Below, piece by piece: positions 48,376 to 57,302 of a stretch of DNA of 64,000 bases (positions are counted from its first letter, which is position 1; each line of letters starts with the position of its first letter). The translations under genes and the position numbers were made by a program. Under the pieces are notes generated by a model, which saw nothing but the letters and a program-made list of their open reading frames with translations, was not told the origin of the DNA and searched no databases. Origin of the DNA: Patulibacter medicamentivorans (lineage in GTDB: Bacteria > Actinomycetota > Thermoleophilia > Solirubrobacterales > Solirubrobacteraceae); contig NZ_AGUD01000006.1 of NCBI RefSeq assembly GCF_000240225.1, positions 36,108 to 100,107 of the forward strand. The letters are read 5' to 3'.

Positions 48376-49589
48376 AACCGCAGCCCGCGGTCGGGGGTCA
48401 GGTACTGGGTCAGCCGCCCGAAGAGCGTGGCGCTGATGCTCTGCGGGTCCGCGAGCGGGCCGAGGGTGTTCTCCAGCACGATCGTCATCCGCCGCACGGG
48501 CAGCCGGGCGACGATCCCGTGGTAGCCGTTGAACTGCGGGTTCTGGAACAGCCAGCCCTTGGCGACGACGATCCCGAGCGCGTAGTCGATGATCGGCGGC
48601 GCGTGCTCCAGGCCGCGCGACAGCGGCGCGACCAGCTCGCGGCGCGCCGTCCGCGAGACGAGGCGGCCGGATCCGATCGCGCGGATCATGGCGGCCATGT
48701 CGCGGGCCGTCGTGGTCATGATCAGCCCGTCGCCGAGACCCCACGACGGGCTCCACGAGGTCGACTCCTCGTACACGCCCCGCTCGCTGACGTAGGCGTG
48801 GAGGGCGGGCTCGGGAACGGTCGCGAGCTTCGAGATCCGGGTCTGTCGCATGCCGAGCGGGCGCAGGAAGCGCCGCGTCAGCATCGTGGCGACCGACCGC
48901 CCGGTGACGCGCTCGAGCACCCGCCCCAGCAGCACGAAGTTCGTGTGCGCGTAGTGGAAGCACGCTCCCGGCGCGCAGGCCGCCGGCTGCGCGAACGCGT
49001 AGCGCAGCAGCTCGTCGTCGGTCCAGCGCCGGAACGGATCGCCGAGCCAGCGGGTCACGAACGCCTGGTTGCCCTGGGCGTAGTCGGGGTATCCCGATGT
49101 CGAGCTCGCCAGCATCCGCAGCGTCACCCGGTCGGCGTTCGGGTACCGCGGGTACCAGCGCGCCAGCGGCGCGTCGAGGTCCAGGCGCTTGGCGTCCTGC
49201 AGCTGCAGCGCCAGCGTGGTCAGCAGCGGGATCGTCATCGAGCCCGGCCGGAAGCGCATCTCGGGCCGGGCCGGGACACCGGCCATCGACGTGCCGAACG
49301 CGCGGCGGACCACCGTCCGGGCGCCGATCTCGACCCGGACGATCATCGCGCGGGCGTGCCGCTCGGCCATCATCGCCCGCGTGATCCGCGCGACCTCGGC
49401 GGCCGCCGCCCGGTGGGTGGTGCACGTTCCCCCGCGGTCGAAGCTGTCGCTCGGGCAGCTCCCCGCGTCCGCCGTCGCGGGAACGGCGGCGGCGATCGCG
49501 CAGGCGGCGGCGATCGCGCCCGCCCGGCCGAGCGCCGTGCCGCCGCGCGCCCGCGTCCCCCGCCGCCGCGGTCCCCAGTGGCGATCCAC
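48372..49589 (-). CDS. Secreted serine beta-lactamase/DD-peptidase-fold protein with altered catalytic motifs
   Basis: 405-aa exported protein; N-terminal Arg-rich then hydrophobic signal ending near AVPATADAG. The class C/PBP4-like fold is evident (RPGSMTIPLLTTLALQL, SSTSGYPDYAQGN, YAHTNFVLLGRVLERVTG, GLGDGLIMTTTARDMAAMI, NGYHGIVARLP). The SxxK motif reads SMTI, without the lysine, and YxN reads YAH, so normal serine acylation looks impaired. GTG 49589 begins 4 nt after the stop of the 1093-aa secreted protein, so the two are co-expressed; it may be a binding pseudoenzyme for that partner. Confidence 0.82.
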   Translation of the reverse strand: MDRHWGPRRRGTRARGGTALGRAGAIAAACAIAAAVPATADAGSCPSDSFDRGGTCTTHRAAAAEVARITRAMMAERHARAMIVRVEIGARTVVRRAFGTSMAGVPARPEMRFRPGSMTIPLLTTLALQLQDAKRLDLDAPLARWYPRYPNADRVTLRMLASSTSGYPDYAQGNQAFVTRWLGDPFRRWTDDELLRYAFAQPAACAPGACFHYAHTNFVLLGRVLERVTGRSVATMLTRRFLRPLGMRQTRISKLATVPEPALHAYVSERGVYEESTSWSPSWGLGDGLIMTTTARDMAAMIRAIGSGRLVSRTARRELVAPLSRGLEHAPPIIDYALGIVVAKGWLFQNPQFNGYHGIVARLPVRRMTIVLENTLGPLADPQSISATLFGRLTQYLTPDRGLRF

Positions 49590-49593
49590 GGCC

Positions 49594-52500
49594 CTAGTCC
49601 CCGGAGTCGATCGTGTAGCACGTGTCCCCGCGCTGCGGGTCGCCCAGCTGCCAGAACCAGGTCGACTTCTCGAGTCCGTAGCTGGTGGGCCGGACGCCGG
49701 CGGGGTGCTCGCCCGTCGGCTTGAACATCCGATCGGTGATCTCCTCCGGCGGCGCCACGTGGGTGATCGAGCGCGGGGGCGTCATGACGATCGTCTGGAA
49801 GTCGTCCTTCAGGCCGTCGGGCGCCCGGCGGAACCCGATCCACGCCGACTCGGGGACGTTCGTCCACTGGAACGGACCGGGGCCGCGCTCGATCGCCAGG
49901 CGGCACGTGGCGGGCGGCATCGGCCGCGGGAAGTCGCTCTCCCGGTCGGGCTTCAGCAGCCACGGCTCGTAGCCGACCCGCAGCAGCGCCGTGGTGAAGT
50001 AGCGGTCCGCGCCCAGCTCGAGCCCGCTCACCAGGTTCGGGACGCTCGGCGTCGCCGAGGTGGCGAGCTGCCCGACCGTCGAGAGCCGGCCGTAGTCCGA
50101 GATCGCCACGGCCCGCACCGCGTCCATCGCGTCCTCGGTGTCGGCGACGCTGTCGGCCATCTCCTTGGCGAGCTGGTCGGAGCGCGCCGCGATCCGGTCC
50201 GAGATCGGCTCCCCGTTGCCGTCGCTGGCGACGTAGCTGCCGATCTCGAAGAGGGTCGCGAAGAGCCCGAACGGCGCGCCCTCGACCTCGCCGACCTCGG
50301 CGATGTCGTTGAGCAGGTACCCGATCAACGTCACCAGCTCGTTGTCGCTGCCGCTGAGCTGCTCGTCGATCTGGTCACCGATCGTCGCCAGGTCGAGCCC
50401 CGACTTGCCCTGCTGGCGGTCGAGCGCCTTCTCGTAGGCGTCGAACAGCGATCGCGTGTTGTCGATCCACTTGAACTCCTTGGCCAGCTCGTTCACGAGG
50501 TCGCAGAACTGGTCCCGGCTGTAGACGGGCGGATCGTCGACCGGGGTGCCGGGCTTCTCGGCGCAGGTCGTCCCGTCGCCGGGGTACTTGGCGCCGTAGA
50601 GGGAGCCCGGGTCGTTGCCCAGGCTGTCGTGGTAGACCGAGTCCTGGACGCCGAGGAACGCCCGTCGGAGGTACGAGTCGCGGATGTCGGTGTAGTCGGC
50701 CTTGAAGTCGTCGAGCTGGCTCGTCAGGTAGGTCATCGCCGCCGCGTAGGCGGGCGCCTCGGGCCCGGTGGCGTGCGGCCACGGCGTGGCCGGCCGGAAG
50801 ACGCCGTCGTAGACCGCGCCACCGCCGACCGTCGCGTCGTCGAACGCGGGCGCGTAGACCCCGTCGTGCCGCATCGTCAGGTGTCCGTCCAGCGAGCCGC
50901 GCTGGTAGGCGTCCTTGGTGGTCCCCTCGAGCAGGTTCGAGCTCGACTGCGCGACCTCGGCCCGCGAGAGCGACGGCCCGCCGAGGAACGCGTAGTGCGA
51001 GCCGGCCTTGGCCGGGTCGAGGAAGTTGAATCCGTGGGGGTTGGCGCCCAGCGCGATCAGGCTGCTGCTGACCGCGCCCCACGCCGACGCGCGGTAGCCG
51101 ACGTTGCCGATGCTCTGGACCGCGGCGTACGTGCCGTTGGCCCGGATCCGGTCGAGGAACGCGGCCATCGCCTCGAGGCCGTCGCCGGCGTCGTCGCTGC
51201 CGTTGGTGACGAACGTCTGGTTGCCCTCGACCGCCATGTCGTAGGGGTCGACCTCGACGACCTGGAACCCGGCGGTGCCGGCGGGGAGCGACTCCGAGTG
51301 GACGGTGGCGGCCGCGATCGTCATCGCGTTCTGCGTCGCCGACGACTCCGGCGCCTGGGTGTCGAATGCCTGCCGCTGGGGCTGGAACCGGAGCAGGAAC
51401 CGCTGGTCCGAAGCCTGGGTGCCGTCGGGCATCAGCCAGCCCTGGGTCGGTGCCGCCGCTCCCGTCTTGGACGGGATCTGCGCGCTGCCGTTCCGCCACA
51501 CCCAGCCGGTCCCGAGCGGGGCGCCGGGGATCCCGAGGATCGAGACCTGGTCGCCGCTGACCCTGAACTCGTCGGCGCTCAGCGGCTCGACCCCGATCAG
51601 GGCCAGCGCCTCGTTGAACTCGTCGAGCTGGTCGGGGGTCAGCGTGATCCGCCCGGGCGGGATCGCGATCAGCACGATCCGGTCCCCGTCCGGGTCGTCG
51701 AGCGTCTTCGCCAGGTCCGCCAACGACATCTGCGACGACCCGCTGCAGCACGCGGCGTTGCCCTTCACCTCGCCCGTGTCGACCGGTGCGAGCGTTGCCC
51801 GGTCGAGGGTCAGCCACTGGATCGTCGCGCCGGCGCCCGGGTGGTGGAAGAAGCGGTCGCCGATCGTGATGCCGCGCGGCTCGACCGGGAACGCGTTGAC
51901 CGTCACCGGCAGCAGCGCCGAGGACGGCGAGGCGGTGACGGCGACGTGATCGACCGCCGTCCCACCCGTCGTCCGCAGCGATCCGCCGACTCGGCGTCGC
52001 TCGCTCACGTGCTGGCGGAGGACGTAGCGCCCGGGGACGTCGGGCACGATCGCCGGGTGCGCCCGGGTCGCGCCGAGGACCCGGGCGCTCGACCCGCTCG
52101 GGCGCTCGACCAACGTCCAGCGGTGCCGCAGCACGGTCCCGCCGTGGGCCGGCTTCGCGCTGCCGCCGAGGCGCACCCGTGCCCCGGGGTGGGTCCCACG
52201 GTCGCGACCCGCGGACGCCAGCGGCCGGTCGCGCCGCACGCGGAAGCGCCGGTCGATCGACACCACGCGGCCGGCGTGGGCCCCGACGACGCGCACGCGC
52301 AGCCGGTTGATGCCGAAGCGCAGCCCGTGGGTGGCCGACAGCGACACGCTGTAGCGGGTCCGGCTCAGCTTGGTGACGTCCCGCGTCACCTCGTTGCCGT
52401 TGAGCCACGCGCGCACCCGGCGGCCGGGCTCCGCGCGGCGGGCCCGCACCACTCGTGGATGGACGCGGATCCGGGCCCGCAGCGGCACGCCGCGGCCGAT

Positions 52501-52875
52501 CGTGACGCGGGCCGCGCCGCCGTCGCGACGCAGCAGGAAGAAGTGCCGGACCTGGCGCACGACGCGCTTGCCGTCGACCAGCTCGGCCACGACGAGCTTG
52601 TTGCGTCCGTAGCGGAGCATGCGGCGACCGGTCGTGAGCCGGCCGCGCAGGCGTCCCCGCTCGGCGCGCAGCAGGAAGGTCACGCTGCGGCCGTTGAGCA
52701 GGACCCGGGTGGCCTTGCGGCCGGCGGGCGCGCTGACGCTGACGGCGACGGCGGAGCCGGTCACGGCCGCGTCGGCAGCGGGAGCGGTGATCCGCGGCGA
52801 CGCGGCGCTCGCCGCGGTCGTGCTCGCCAGCGTGGCGAGCACGGCCACCGCGAGCAGGCTGGTGCGACTGGACAT
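49594..52875 (-). CDS. Large secreted protein of unknown function with N-terminal Ig-like domains
   Basis: 1093-aa exported protein, signal peptide residues 1-24 (ending ASTTAASA). Residues about 25-110 and 115-225 look like Ig-like beta domains (KATRVLLNGRSVTFLLRAER; VRAWLNGNEVTRDVTKLSRT), and 230-325 like a PKD-type domain (RHRWTLVERPSG). The rest is not recognised. Two parts around 345-480 (IQWLTLDRATLAPVDTGEVK) and 570-640 (FLDRIRANGTYAAVQSIGN; HYAFLGGPSLSRAEVAQSS) recall an ILEI/FAM3-like domain split or repeated, a weak guess. Few cysteines, no LPxTG. Leads an operon with the serine-hydrolase homologue. ATG 52875 with GGAGAG upstream. Confidence 0.8.
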   Translation of the reverse strand: MSSRTSLLAVAVLATLASTTAASAASPRITAPAADAAVTGSAVAVSVSAPAGRKATRVLLNGRSVTFLLRAERGRLRGRLTTGRRMLRYGRNKLVVAELVDGKRVVRQVRHFFLLRRDGGAARVTIGRGVPLRARIRVHPRVVRARRAEPGRRVRAWLNGNEVTRDVTKLSRTRYSVSLSATHGLRFGINRLRVRVVGAHAGRVVSIDRRFRVRRDRPLASAGRDRGTHPGARVRLGGSAKPAHGGTVLRHRWTLVERPSGSSARVLGATRAHPAIVPDVPGRYVLRQHVSERRRVGGSLRTTGGTAVDHVAVTASPSSALLPVTVNAFPVEPRGITIGDRFFHHPGAGATIQWLTLDRATLAPVDTGEVKGNAACCSGSSQMSLADLAKTLDDPDGDRIVLIAIPPGRITLTPDQLDEFNEALALIGVEPLSADEFRVSGDQVSILGIPGAPLGTGWVWRNGSAQIPSKTGAAAPTQGWLMPDGTQASDQRFLLRFQPQRQAFDTQAPESSATQNAMTIAAATVHSESLPAGTAGFQVVEVDPYDMAVEGNQTFVTNGSDDAGDGLEAMAAFLDRIRANGTYAAVQSIGNVGYRASAWGAVSSSLIALGANPHGFNFLDPAKAGSHYAFLGGPSLSRAEVAQSSSNLLEGTTKDAYQRGSLDGHLTMRHDGVYAPAFDDATVGGGAVYDGVFRPATPWPHATGPEAPAYAAAMTYLTSQLDDFKADYTDIRDSYLRRAFLGVQDSVYHDSLGNDPGSLYGAKYPGDGTTCAEKPGTPVDDPPVYSRDQFCDLVNELAKEFKWIDNTRSLFDAYEKALDRQQGKSGLDLATIGDQIDEQLSGSDNELVTLIGYLLNDIAEVGEVEGAPFGLFATLFEIGSYVASDGNGEPISDRIAARSDQLAKEMADSVADTEDAMDAVRAVAISDYGRLSTVGQLATSATPSVPNLVSGLELGADRYFTTALLRVGYEPWLLKPDRESDFPRPMPPATCRLAIERGPGPFQWTNVPESAWIGFRRAPDGLKDDFQTIVMTPPRSITHVAPPEEITDRMFKPTGEHPAGVRPTSYGLEKSTWFWQLGDPQRGDTCYTIDSGD

Positions 52876-53161
52876 GCGGCTCTCCTTCGAGTCCCAGGGA
52901 ACGGGGGCGGGGCGTCCCGCGCCGATGCCGGCGCCGGGAACGCGGTCAGGCTCGCGGCGACCCCCGCCAGCACCTCGACCGACGCCCGGCGGCCGGCATC
53001 TGCGGCGACCCCCCGCTGACCCACGAGCGCGACGCTACGGCGGGCGCGTCAGCGGAACCACCCAGTTCTGGACGCTGCGGGTCGGCGCGGAGCGAACCAC
53101 CCAGAACTGAGTGGTCGCCGTGGATGCGCCGCCATACGGTGCCGGGATCGCCGAGGCACCC
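52876..53161. other. Intergenic region upstream of the large secreted protein gene
   Basis: 286 nt between divergent genes. It should contain the promoter of the secreted-protein operon, though no clear -35/-10 is visible. Its right half holds the direct/inverted repeat listed at 53055-53114. Confidence 0.4.
53055..53114. repeat. Composite direct and inverted repeat
   Basis: GAACCACCCAG occurs at 53055-53065 and again at 53094-53104 (direct repeats). CCACCCAGTTCTGG (53058-53071) is also inverted at 53101-53114 (CCAGAACTGAGTGG, 13 of 14 pairs) with a 29-nt spacer. It may be an operator, a long-stem RNA structure, or a scar of a mobile element. Confidence 0.5.
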
Positions 53162-53278
53162 GTGATCCCCTGTTCGGTCTGCGGCCAGATGCCGTCCGCG
53201 GGCGCCCGCTTCTGCCGGCGCTGCGGCGCGCGGCTGCCGCCGACGCCTCCTCCTCCGGGAGAAGCGCATGGCGCGTAG
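53162..53278 (+). CDS. Short zinc-ribbon ORF, possibly a fragment
   Basis: 38 codons from GTG 53162. The sequence CSVCGQMPSAGARFCRRCGA is a double CxxC zinc ribbon of exactly the kind that starts cyclase/ATPase proteins such as the one at 54040 (CADCGHRATDRARFCERCGA). It ends in a proline run and TAG. Either a small zinc-ribbon protein or the leftover 5' end of a second copy of that gene. It lies 16 nt before the Crp/Fnr start. Confidence 0.4.
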   Translation: MIPCSVCGQMPSAGARFCRRCGARLPPTPPPPGEAHGA

Positions 53279-53282
53279 GGGC

Positions 53283-53288
53283 TAGCAT
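53283..53288 (+). promoter_or_regulatory. -10 element of leaderless Crp/Fnr gene
   Basis: TAGCAT, 6 nt before GTG 53295, identical in sequence and spacing to the element at 45767. Confidence 0.45.
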
Positions 53289-53294
53289 CCAGCC

Positions 53295-53972
53295 GTGGCC
53301 GCCGGACACGCAGAGCCGGGGACCTTCCTGGCCCTGCTGTCGGCCGCCGATCGGGACGCGTTGCTGGCCCTCGGCGGACATCGCCGCTTCGTGCGCGGGC
53401 AGCGCCTGATGCAGCAGGGCGAGCCGGGCGACCGCGTGCTCGTGCTGCTCGACGGGCACGTCAAGGCCAGCACCAGCGACGCCCGCGGGCACGAGACGGT
53501 GCTCAGCTTCCGCGGGCCGGGGGACGTCCTCGGCGAGCTGACGTTCATGCACGCCGAGCCGCGCTCGAGCAACGTGACGGCGATCGGGCCGGTCGTCGCC
53601 CAGGCGCTCGCCGCGCCCGAGTTCCGGTCCTTCCTCGAGCGGGCGCCGACCGCGGCGCTGACGCTGATCGACGTGATCAGCCGCCGGTTCCGCGACGCCA
53701 ACCGCGCGCGCATGCAGTTCGCGGACCTCGACACCGTCGGCCGCGTCGCCGCGCGACTGGTCGAGCTGTGCGAGCGCTACGGCGAGGGCACCGACGCCGG
53801 CATCGCGATCCGGCTGTCGATCACGCAGGACGACCTGGGCAGCTGGGCGGCGTCCTCGCGAGCCGGCGTCGCCAGCGCGCTGCGGACGCTGCGCGAGCTG
53901 GGCTGGATCGCGACCGAGCGCCGGCGCATCACCGTGCTCGACCTCGCCGCGCTCCGCCACCGCGGCACCTGA
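53295..53972 (+). CDS. Crp/Fnr family transcriptional regulator
   Basis: 225-aa protein. Cyclic-nucleotide-binding-like beta-roll about 10-125 (QQGEPGDRVLVLLDGHVKAS; GPGDVLGELTFMHAEPRSSN), dimer helix, then winged HTH about 165-215 (LSITQDDLGSWAASSRAGVA; ELGWIATERRRITVLD). The phosphate-binding cassette GELxxxxxxxRS(S) is largely present (GELTFMHAEPRSS), so cAMP binding is possible. Located 67 nt upstream of a protein with a nucleotide-cyclase domain, a suggestive pairing. Confidence 0.9.
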   Translation: MAAGHAEPGTFLALLSAADRDALLALGGHRRFVRGQRLMQQGEPGDRVLVLLDGHVKASTSDARGHETVLSFRGPGDVLGELTFMHAEPRSSNVTAIGPVVAQALAAPEFRSFLERAPTAALTLIDVISRRFRDANRARMQFADLDTVGRVAARLVELCERYGEGTDAGIAIRLSITQDDLGSWAASSRAGVASALRTLRELGWIATERRRITVLDLAALRHRGT

Positions 53973-54039
53973 TGCGGGCGGCGCGGATGACGGTATCCGC
54001 GACGACCCGTAGCCTCGGCCGCCTGGGAGACGATCGAGG

Positions 54040-57000
54040 TTGAGGCAGTGCGCCGACTGCGGACACCGCGCGACGGACCGCGCGCGCTTCTGCGAGCGCT
54101 GCGGCGCGCCGTTGCGGCCGAGCGCGACGCCGCTGCGCGCGCCCCGGACGCTCGAGGCGAAGATCCTCGACGAGCGCACGGCGATCGAGGGCGAGCGCAA
54201 GCAGGTCACGGTCATGTACACCGACATCGTCGGCTCGATGCAGCTGACGGACCTCCTCGACGGCGAGCGCTGGGGATTGATCCTCGATCGCTTCCTGGCG
54301 ATCGCCGCGCGCGCCGTCCACGCCTTCGAGGGGACGGTCAACCAGTTCACCGGCGACGGCCTGATGGCGGTCTTCGGAGCGCCGCTCGCGCACGAGGACC
54401 ACGCGCGGCGCGCGTGCCTCGCGGTCCTCGAGCTCCAGCGCGAGGTGGCCGGGCTGGCGGCCGAGGTCGCGCGCGTCGACGGCGCCGAGTTCGCGGTCCG
54501 CTGCGGGCTGAACTCCGGCGAGGTCGTCGTCGGGGCGATCGGCGACGACGTCCACATGGACTTCGTCCCGATCGGGAACACGACCGCGCTCGGCAAGCGG
54601 ATCGAGTCGCTGGCGCCGCCGGGGTCGTCGGCGATCAGCGCGGCGACCGCGGCGCTGATCGGCGGCGAGTTCGTCCTGCGCGAGCTCGGCGAGTTCGCGG
54701 TCAAGGGCTCCGCGCGACGCCAGCGCGTGCTGGAGCTGGTCGGTCCGGGGACCGCGCGGACGCGCCTGGCGGCGATGGCGGCCACGCGCGGCCTCTCGCC
54801 GTTCACCGGCCGCCGTGCCGAGCGCGCCATGCTCGACGCGGCGCTCGAGCGCACGCTGGCCGGCGACGGGCGGGCGGTCGGGATCGTCGGCGACGCGGGC
54901 ATCGGCAAGAGCCGCCTGGTGCACGAGTTCGCCGCCGACTGCGTCGCTCGCGGCGTCTCCGTCAGCGCGACGAGCGGGATCGCGCACGGGCGGTTCGTCC
55001 CGTTGCTGCCCGTGCTCGCGCTGCTGCGCGACTCGTTCGGCGTCGCCGAGCACGATCCGCCGGACGTGGCCCGCGCGCGGATCGAGGCGACGATGCTGGG
55101 GCTCGATCCGGCGTTCGCGGCCGACCTGCCGCTGCTGTTCGACTTCCTCGGCGTCGGGGACCCCGACCGGCCCGCTCTGCCGCTCGATCCCGAGGCGCAT
55201 CAGCACCAGCTGCTGAGGGTGGTGACGCGGATGGTCGCGTCGCGGGCCGGCTCCGGGGCGGCGGTGCTGGTGGTCGAGGACCTGCACTGGCTCGACGACG
55301 CCAGCGCCGCGTTCCTCGAGCAGCTGGCCGAGGCGGTCGTCGGCTCGCGTACGCTGCTCGTCGCGACCCACCGGCCGGAGCACGACGCCCTCTGGGCGAT
55401 CGAGGAGCCCCACGTCCAGATCAGCCTCGATCCGCTCGACGCCGACGCCACGGACGCCCTGCTCGGCGCATTGCTCGGGCGCGACCGCTCGCTCGCCGGA
55501 CTGGCCACGTTGATCGACGCGCGCGCCGGCGGCAACCCGTTCTTCGTCGAGGAGATCGTCCAGGCGCTGGCCGAGAACGGCCACCTCGCCGGTGCCCGCG
55601 GGACCTACGAGCTGGCGGACGGACTCGAGGGCCTGGTCCTGCCGCCGACGGTGCAGGCGGGACTCGCGGCGCGGATCGACCGGCTGTCCCCGCGCGAGAA
55701 GGCGCTCCTGCAGACGATGTCGGTGATCGGGACCGAGATCCCCGGGCCGTTGCTGCGGACGGTCGCCGGACTCGACGAGGGCGAGCTGGCCGACGCGGTC
55801 ACGGTGCTCGCCGACGCCCAGTGGGTCGTCGCGCGCGGGCCGCGGGGCCAGTACGGGTTCAAGCACCCGCTCACCCAGGAGGTCGCGTACGCGTCCCAGC
55901 TCTCCGAGCGCCGGGCGCGGGCCCACCGCGCCGTCGCGGCCGCGATCGAGCGCACGTACCCCGGCGGCCTCGACGAGCGGGCCGCGCTGATCGCCCACCA
56001 CGCCGAGGCGGCGGGCGACACGCTCGCCGCCGCCGCCTGGCACGCGCGCGCGGCGGCCTGGGCGGAGACGCCGTCGCCCGCCGACTGCATGCGCCACTGG
56101 CGGCGCGTCCGGGCGCTGACCGACGGCCTCGACCCGGCCCCCGAGCGGGACGCGTTGAGGACCAGGGCCGGCCTCGGCATCCTGAGCGTGTCCTGGCGGC
56201 TCGGGATCTCGCCCCAGGAGATCACCGCGATCCACGCCGAGACGCAGGTCGACCTCGAGCGATTCCGGGGGAACCTCTACTACGCGGGGTCGCTGATGCA
56301 CGGCCGCCGCGAGCGGGAGGGACTGGACGGGTTCCGCGAGGCCAGCCGGGAGGCCGTCGCGGCCGGCGATCCCGGGCGCATGCTGACCGCGTCCACGGGC
56401 GTCGCGTACGCGAGCTGGATCGCGGGCTCGCTGACCGAGGCCGTGGAGACGCTCGACCGAGCGCTCGCGGTGGCGGGCGACGACCCGACGACGGGCGCGG
56501 GCGTCGGCTTCGTCTGCCCGCTGGCCCACGCACTCCAGAGTCGTGGGCTGAGCGTCGGGCACATGGACGAGCTCGAGACGGCCCTCCGCGATTTCGACCG
56601 CGGGATCGTGCTGGCGCGCGAGCACCGCGACCCCCAGACCGAGTCCGCGTGCCACGCGAACCGCTCGCTGCTGGAAGTCAACGCCGGCCGGACGGTGGCC
56701 GCGCTCCGCGGCGCCGCGCTGGGCCTCGCGATCGCCGAGCCGGCGGGCGACACGGTCCACGTCATCGCCTGCTCGACCCCGATGGCCGCGGCGCAGGCGG
56801 CGATGGGACGCTTCGCCGAGGCGCTCGCGCGCGCGGAGGCGAACCTCGCGACGATCCGGGAGCACGGGATCGGCCTGTACTACGAGCCGCTGCTGCTCGC
56901 GACGATCGCCCGGTCCCGGCTCGGGCTCGGGGAGCCAGACGCCGCGCTCGCCGCCGCCGAGGAGGGCGCCGGGATCGCGAGCGCCCGCGGCCTGACGACG

Positions 57001-57195
57001 TGCGCCCTGCCGGCGCCGATCGCCCTGGCGCAGGTCCTGCGCGCCACGCAGGGTGCCGCCGCCGGCGAGCGGATCGACGCCGTCCTCGCCGGCGCCCTCC
57101 GCGTCGCGCGCCAGAGCCGCGCGCGGCTCTTCGAGCGCCAGATCGGCAGCGACCTCGCGGCGCTGGCCAGCGCGCGCGACGGCGACCGCCCCTAG
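54040..57195 (+). CDS. Zinc-ribbon/adenylate-cyclase-like/AAA ATPase-TPR signalling protein
   Basis: 1051-aa cytoplasmic protein. Residues 1-25: zinc ribbon CADCGHRATDRARFCERCGA. About 50-230: class III nucleotide cyclase domain, with both metal aspartates (YTDIVGSM; FTGDGLMAVFG) but GNTTALGKRIE in place of the usual GDTVNLAARL, so the transition-state asparagine appears to be alanine. About 250-500: STAND/AAA ATPase with Walker A GDAGIGKS and Walker B VLVVEDLHW. The rest is alpha-helical, TPR-like. TTG start at 54040, with TAGCCT at 54010-54015 as possible -10. Such proteins are common in soil actinobacteria; effector unknown. Confidence 0.87.
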   Translation: MRQCADCGHRATDRARFCERCGAPLRPSATPLRAPRTLEAKILDERTAIEGERKQVTVMYTDIVGSMQLTDLLDGERWGLILDRFLAIAARAVHAFEGTVNQFTGDGLMAVFGAPLAHEDHARRACLAVLELQREVAGLAAEVARVDGAEFAVRCGLNSGEVVVGAIGDDVHMDFVPIGNTTALGKRIESLAPPGSSAISAATAALIGGEFVLRELGEFAVKGSARRQRVLELVGPGTARTRLAAMAATRGLSPFTGRRAERAMLDAALERTLAGDGRAVGIVGDAGIGKSRLVHEFAADCVARGVSVSATSGIAHGRFVPLLPVLALLRDSFGVAEHDPPDVARARIEATMLGLDPAFAADLPLLFDFLGVGDPDRPALPLDPEAHQHQLLRVVTRMVASRAGSGAAVLVVEDLHWLDDASAAFLEQLAEAVVGSRTLLVATHRPEHDALWAIEEPHVQISLDPLDADATDALLGALLGRDRSLAGLATLIDARAGGNPFFVEEIVQALAENGHLAGARGTYELADGLEGLVLPPTVQAGLAARIDRLSPREKALLQTMSVIGTEIPGPLLRTVAGLDEGELADAVTVLADAQWVVARGPRGQYGFKHPLTQEVAYASQLSERRARAHRAVAAAIERTYPGGLDERAALIAHHAEAAGDTLAAAAWHARAAAWAETPSPADCMRHWRRVRALTDGLDPAPERDALRTRAGLGILSVSWRLGISPQEITAIHAETQVDLERFRGNLYYAGSLMHGRREREGLDGFREASREAVAAGDPGRMLTASTGVAYASWIAGSLTEAVETLDRALAVAGDDPTTGAGVGFVCPLAHALQSRGLSVGHMDELETALRDFDRGIVLAREHRDPQTESACHANRSLLEVNAGRTVAALRGAALGLAIAEPAGDTVHVIACSTPMAAAQAAMGRFAEALARAEANLATIREHGIGLYYEPLLLATIARSRLGLGEPDAALAAAEEGAGIASARGLTTCALPAPIALAQVLRATQGAAAGERIDAVLAGALRVARQSRARLFERQIGSDLAALASARDGDRP

Positions 57196-57302
57196 AGCGG
57201 CCGGGCGCGGCGTTCCCGCCCCGGGACAAAGATACAACACAAGCCACTTCGTCTCGACTATGTTCGTCGTCGGAGAGACGACCTGTCGGAGGACGGTGCA
57301 TC

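Noticed and set aside
53162..53278. An in-frame N-terminal extension joining the zinc ribbon to the Crp/Fnr protein
   Set aside because: A TAG stop at 53276-53278 separates them, and the Crp/Fnr gene has its own -10 and GTG.
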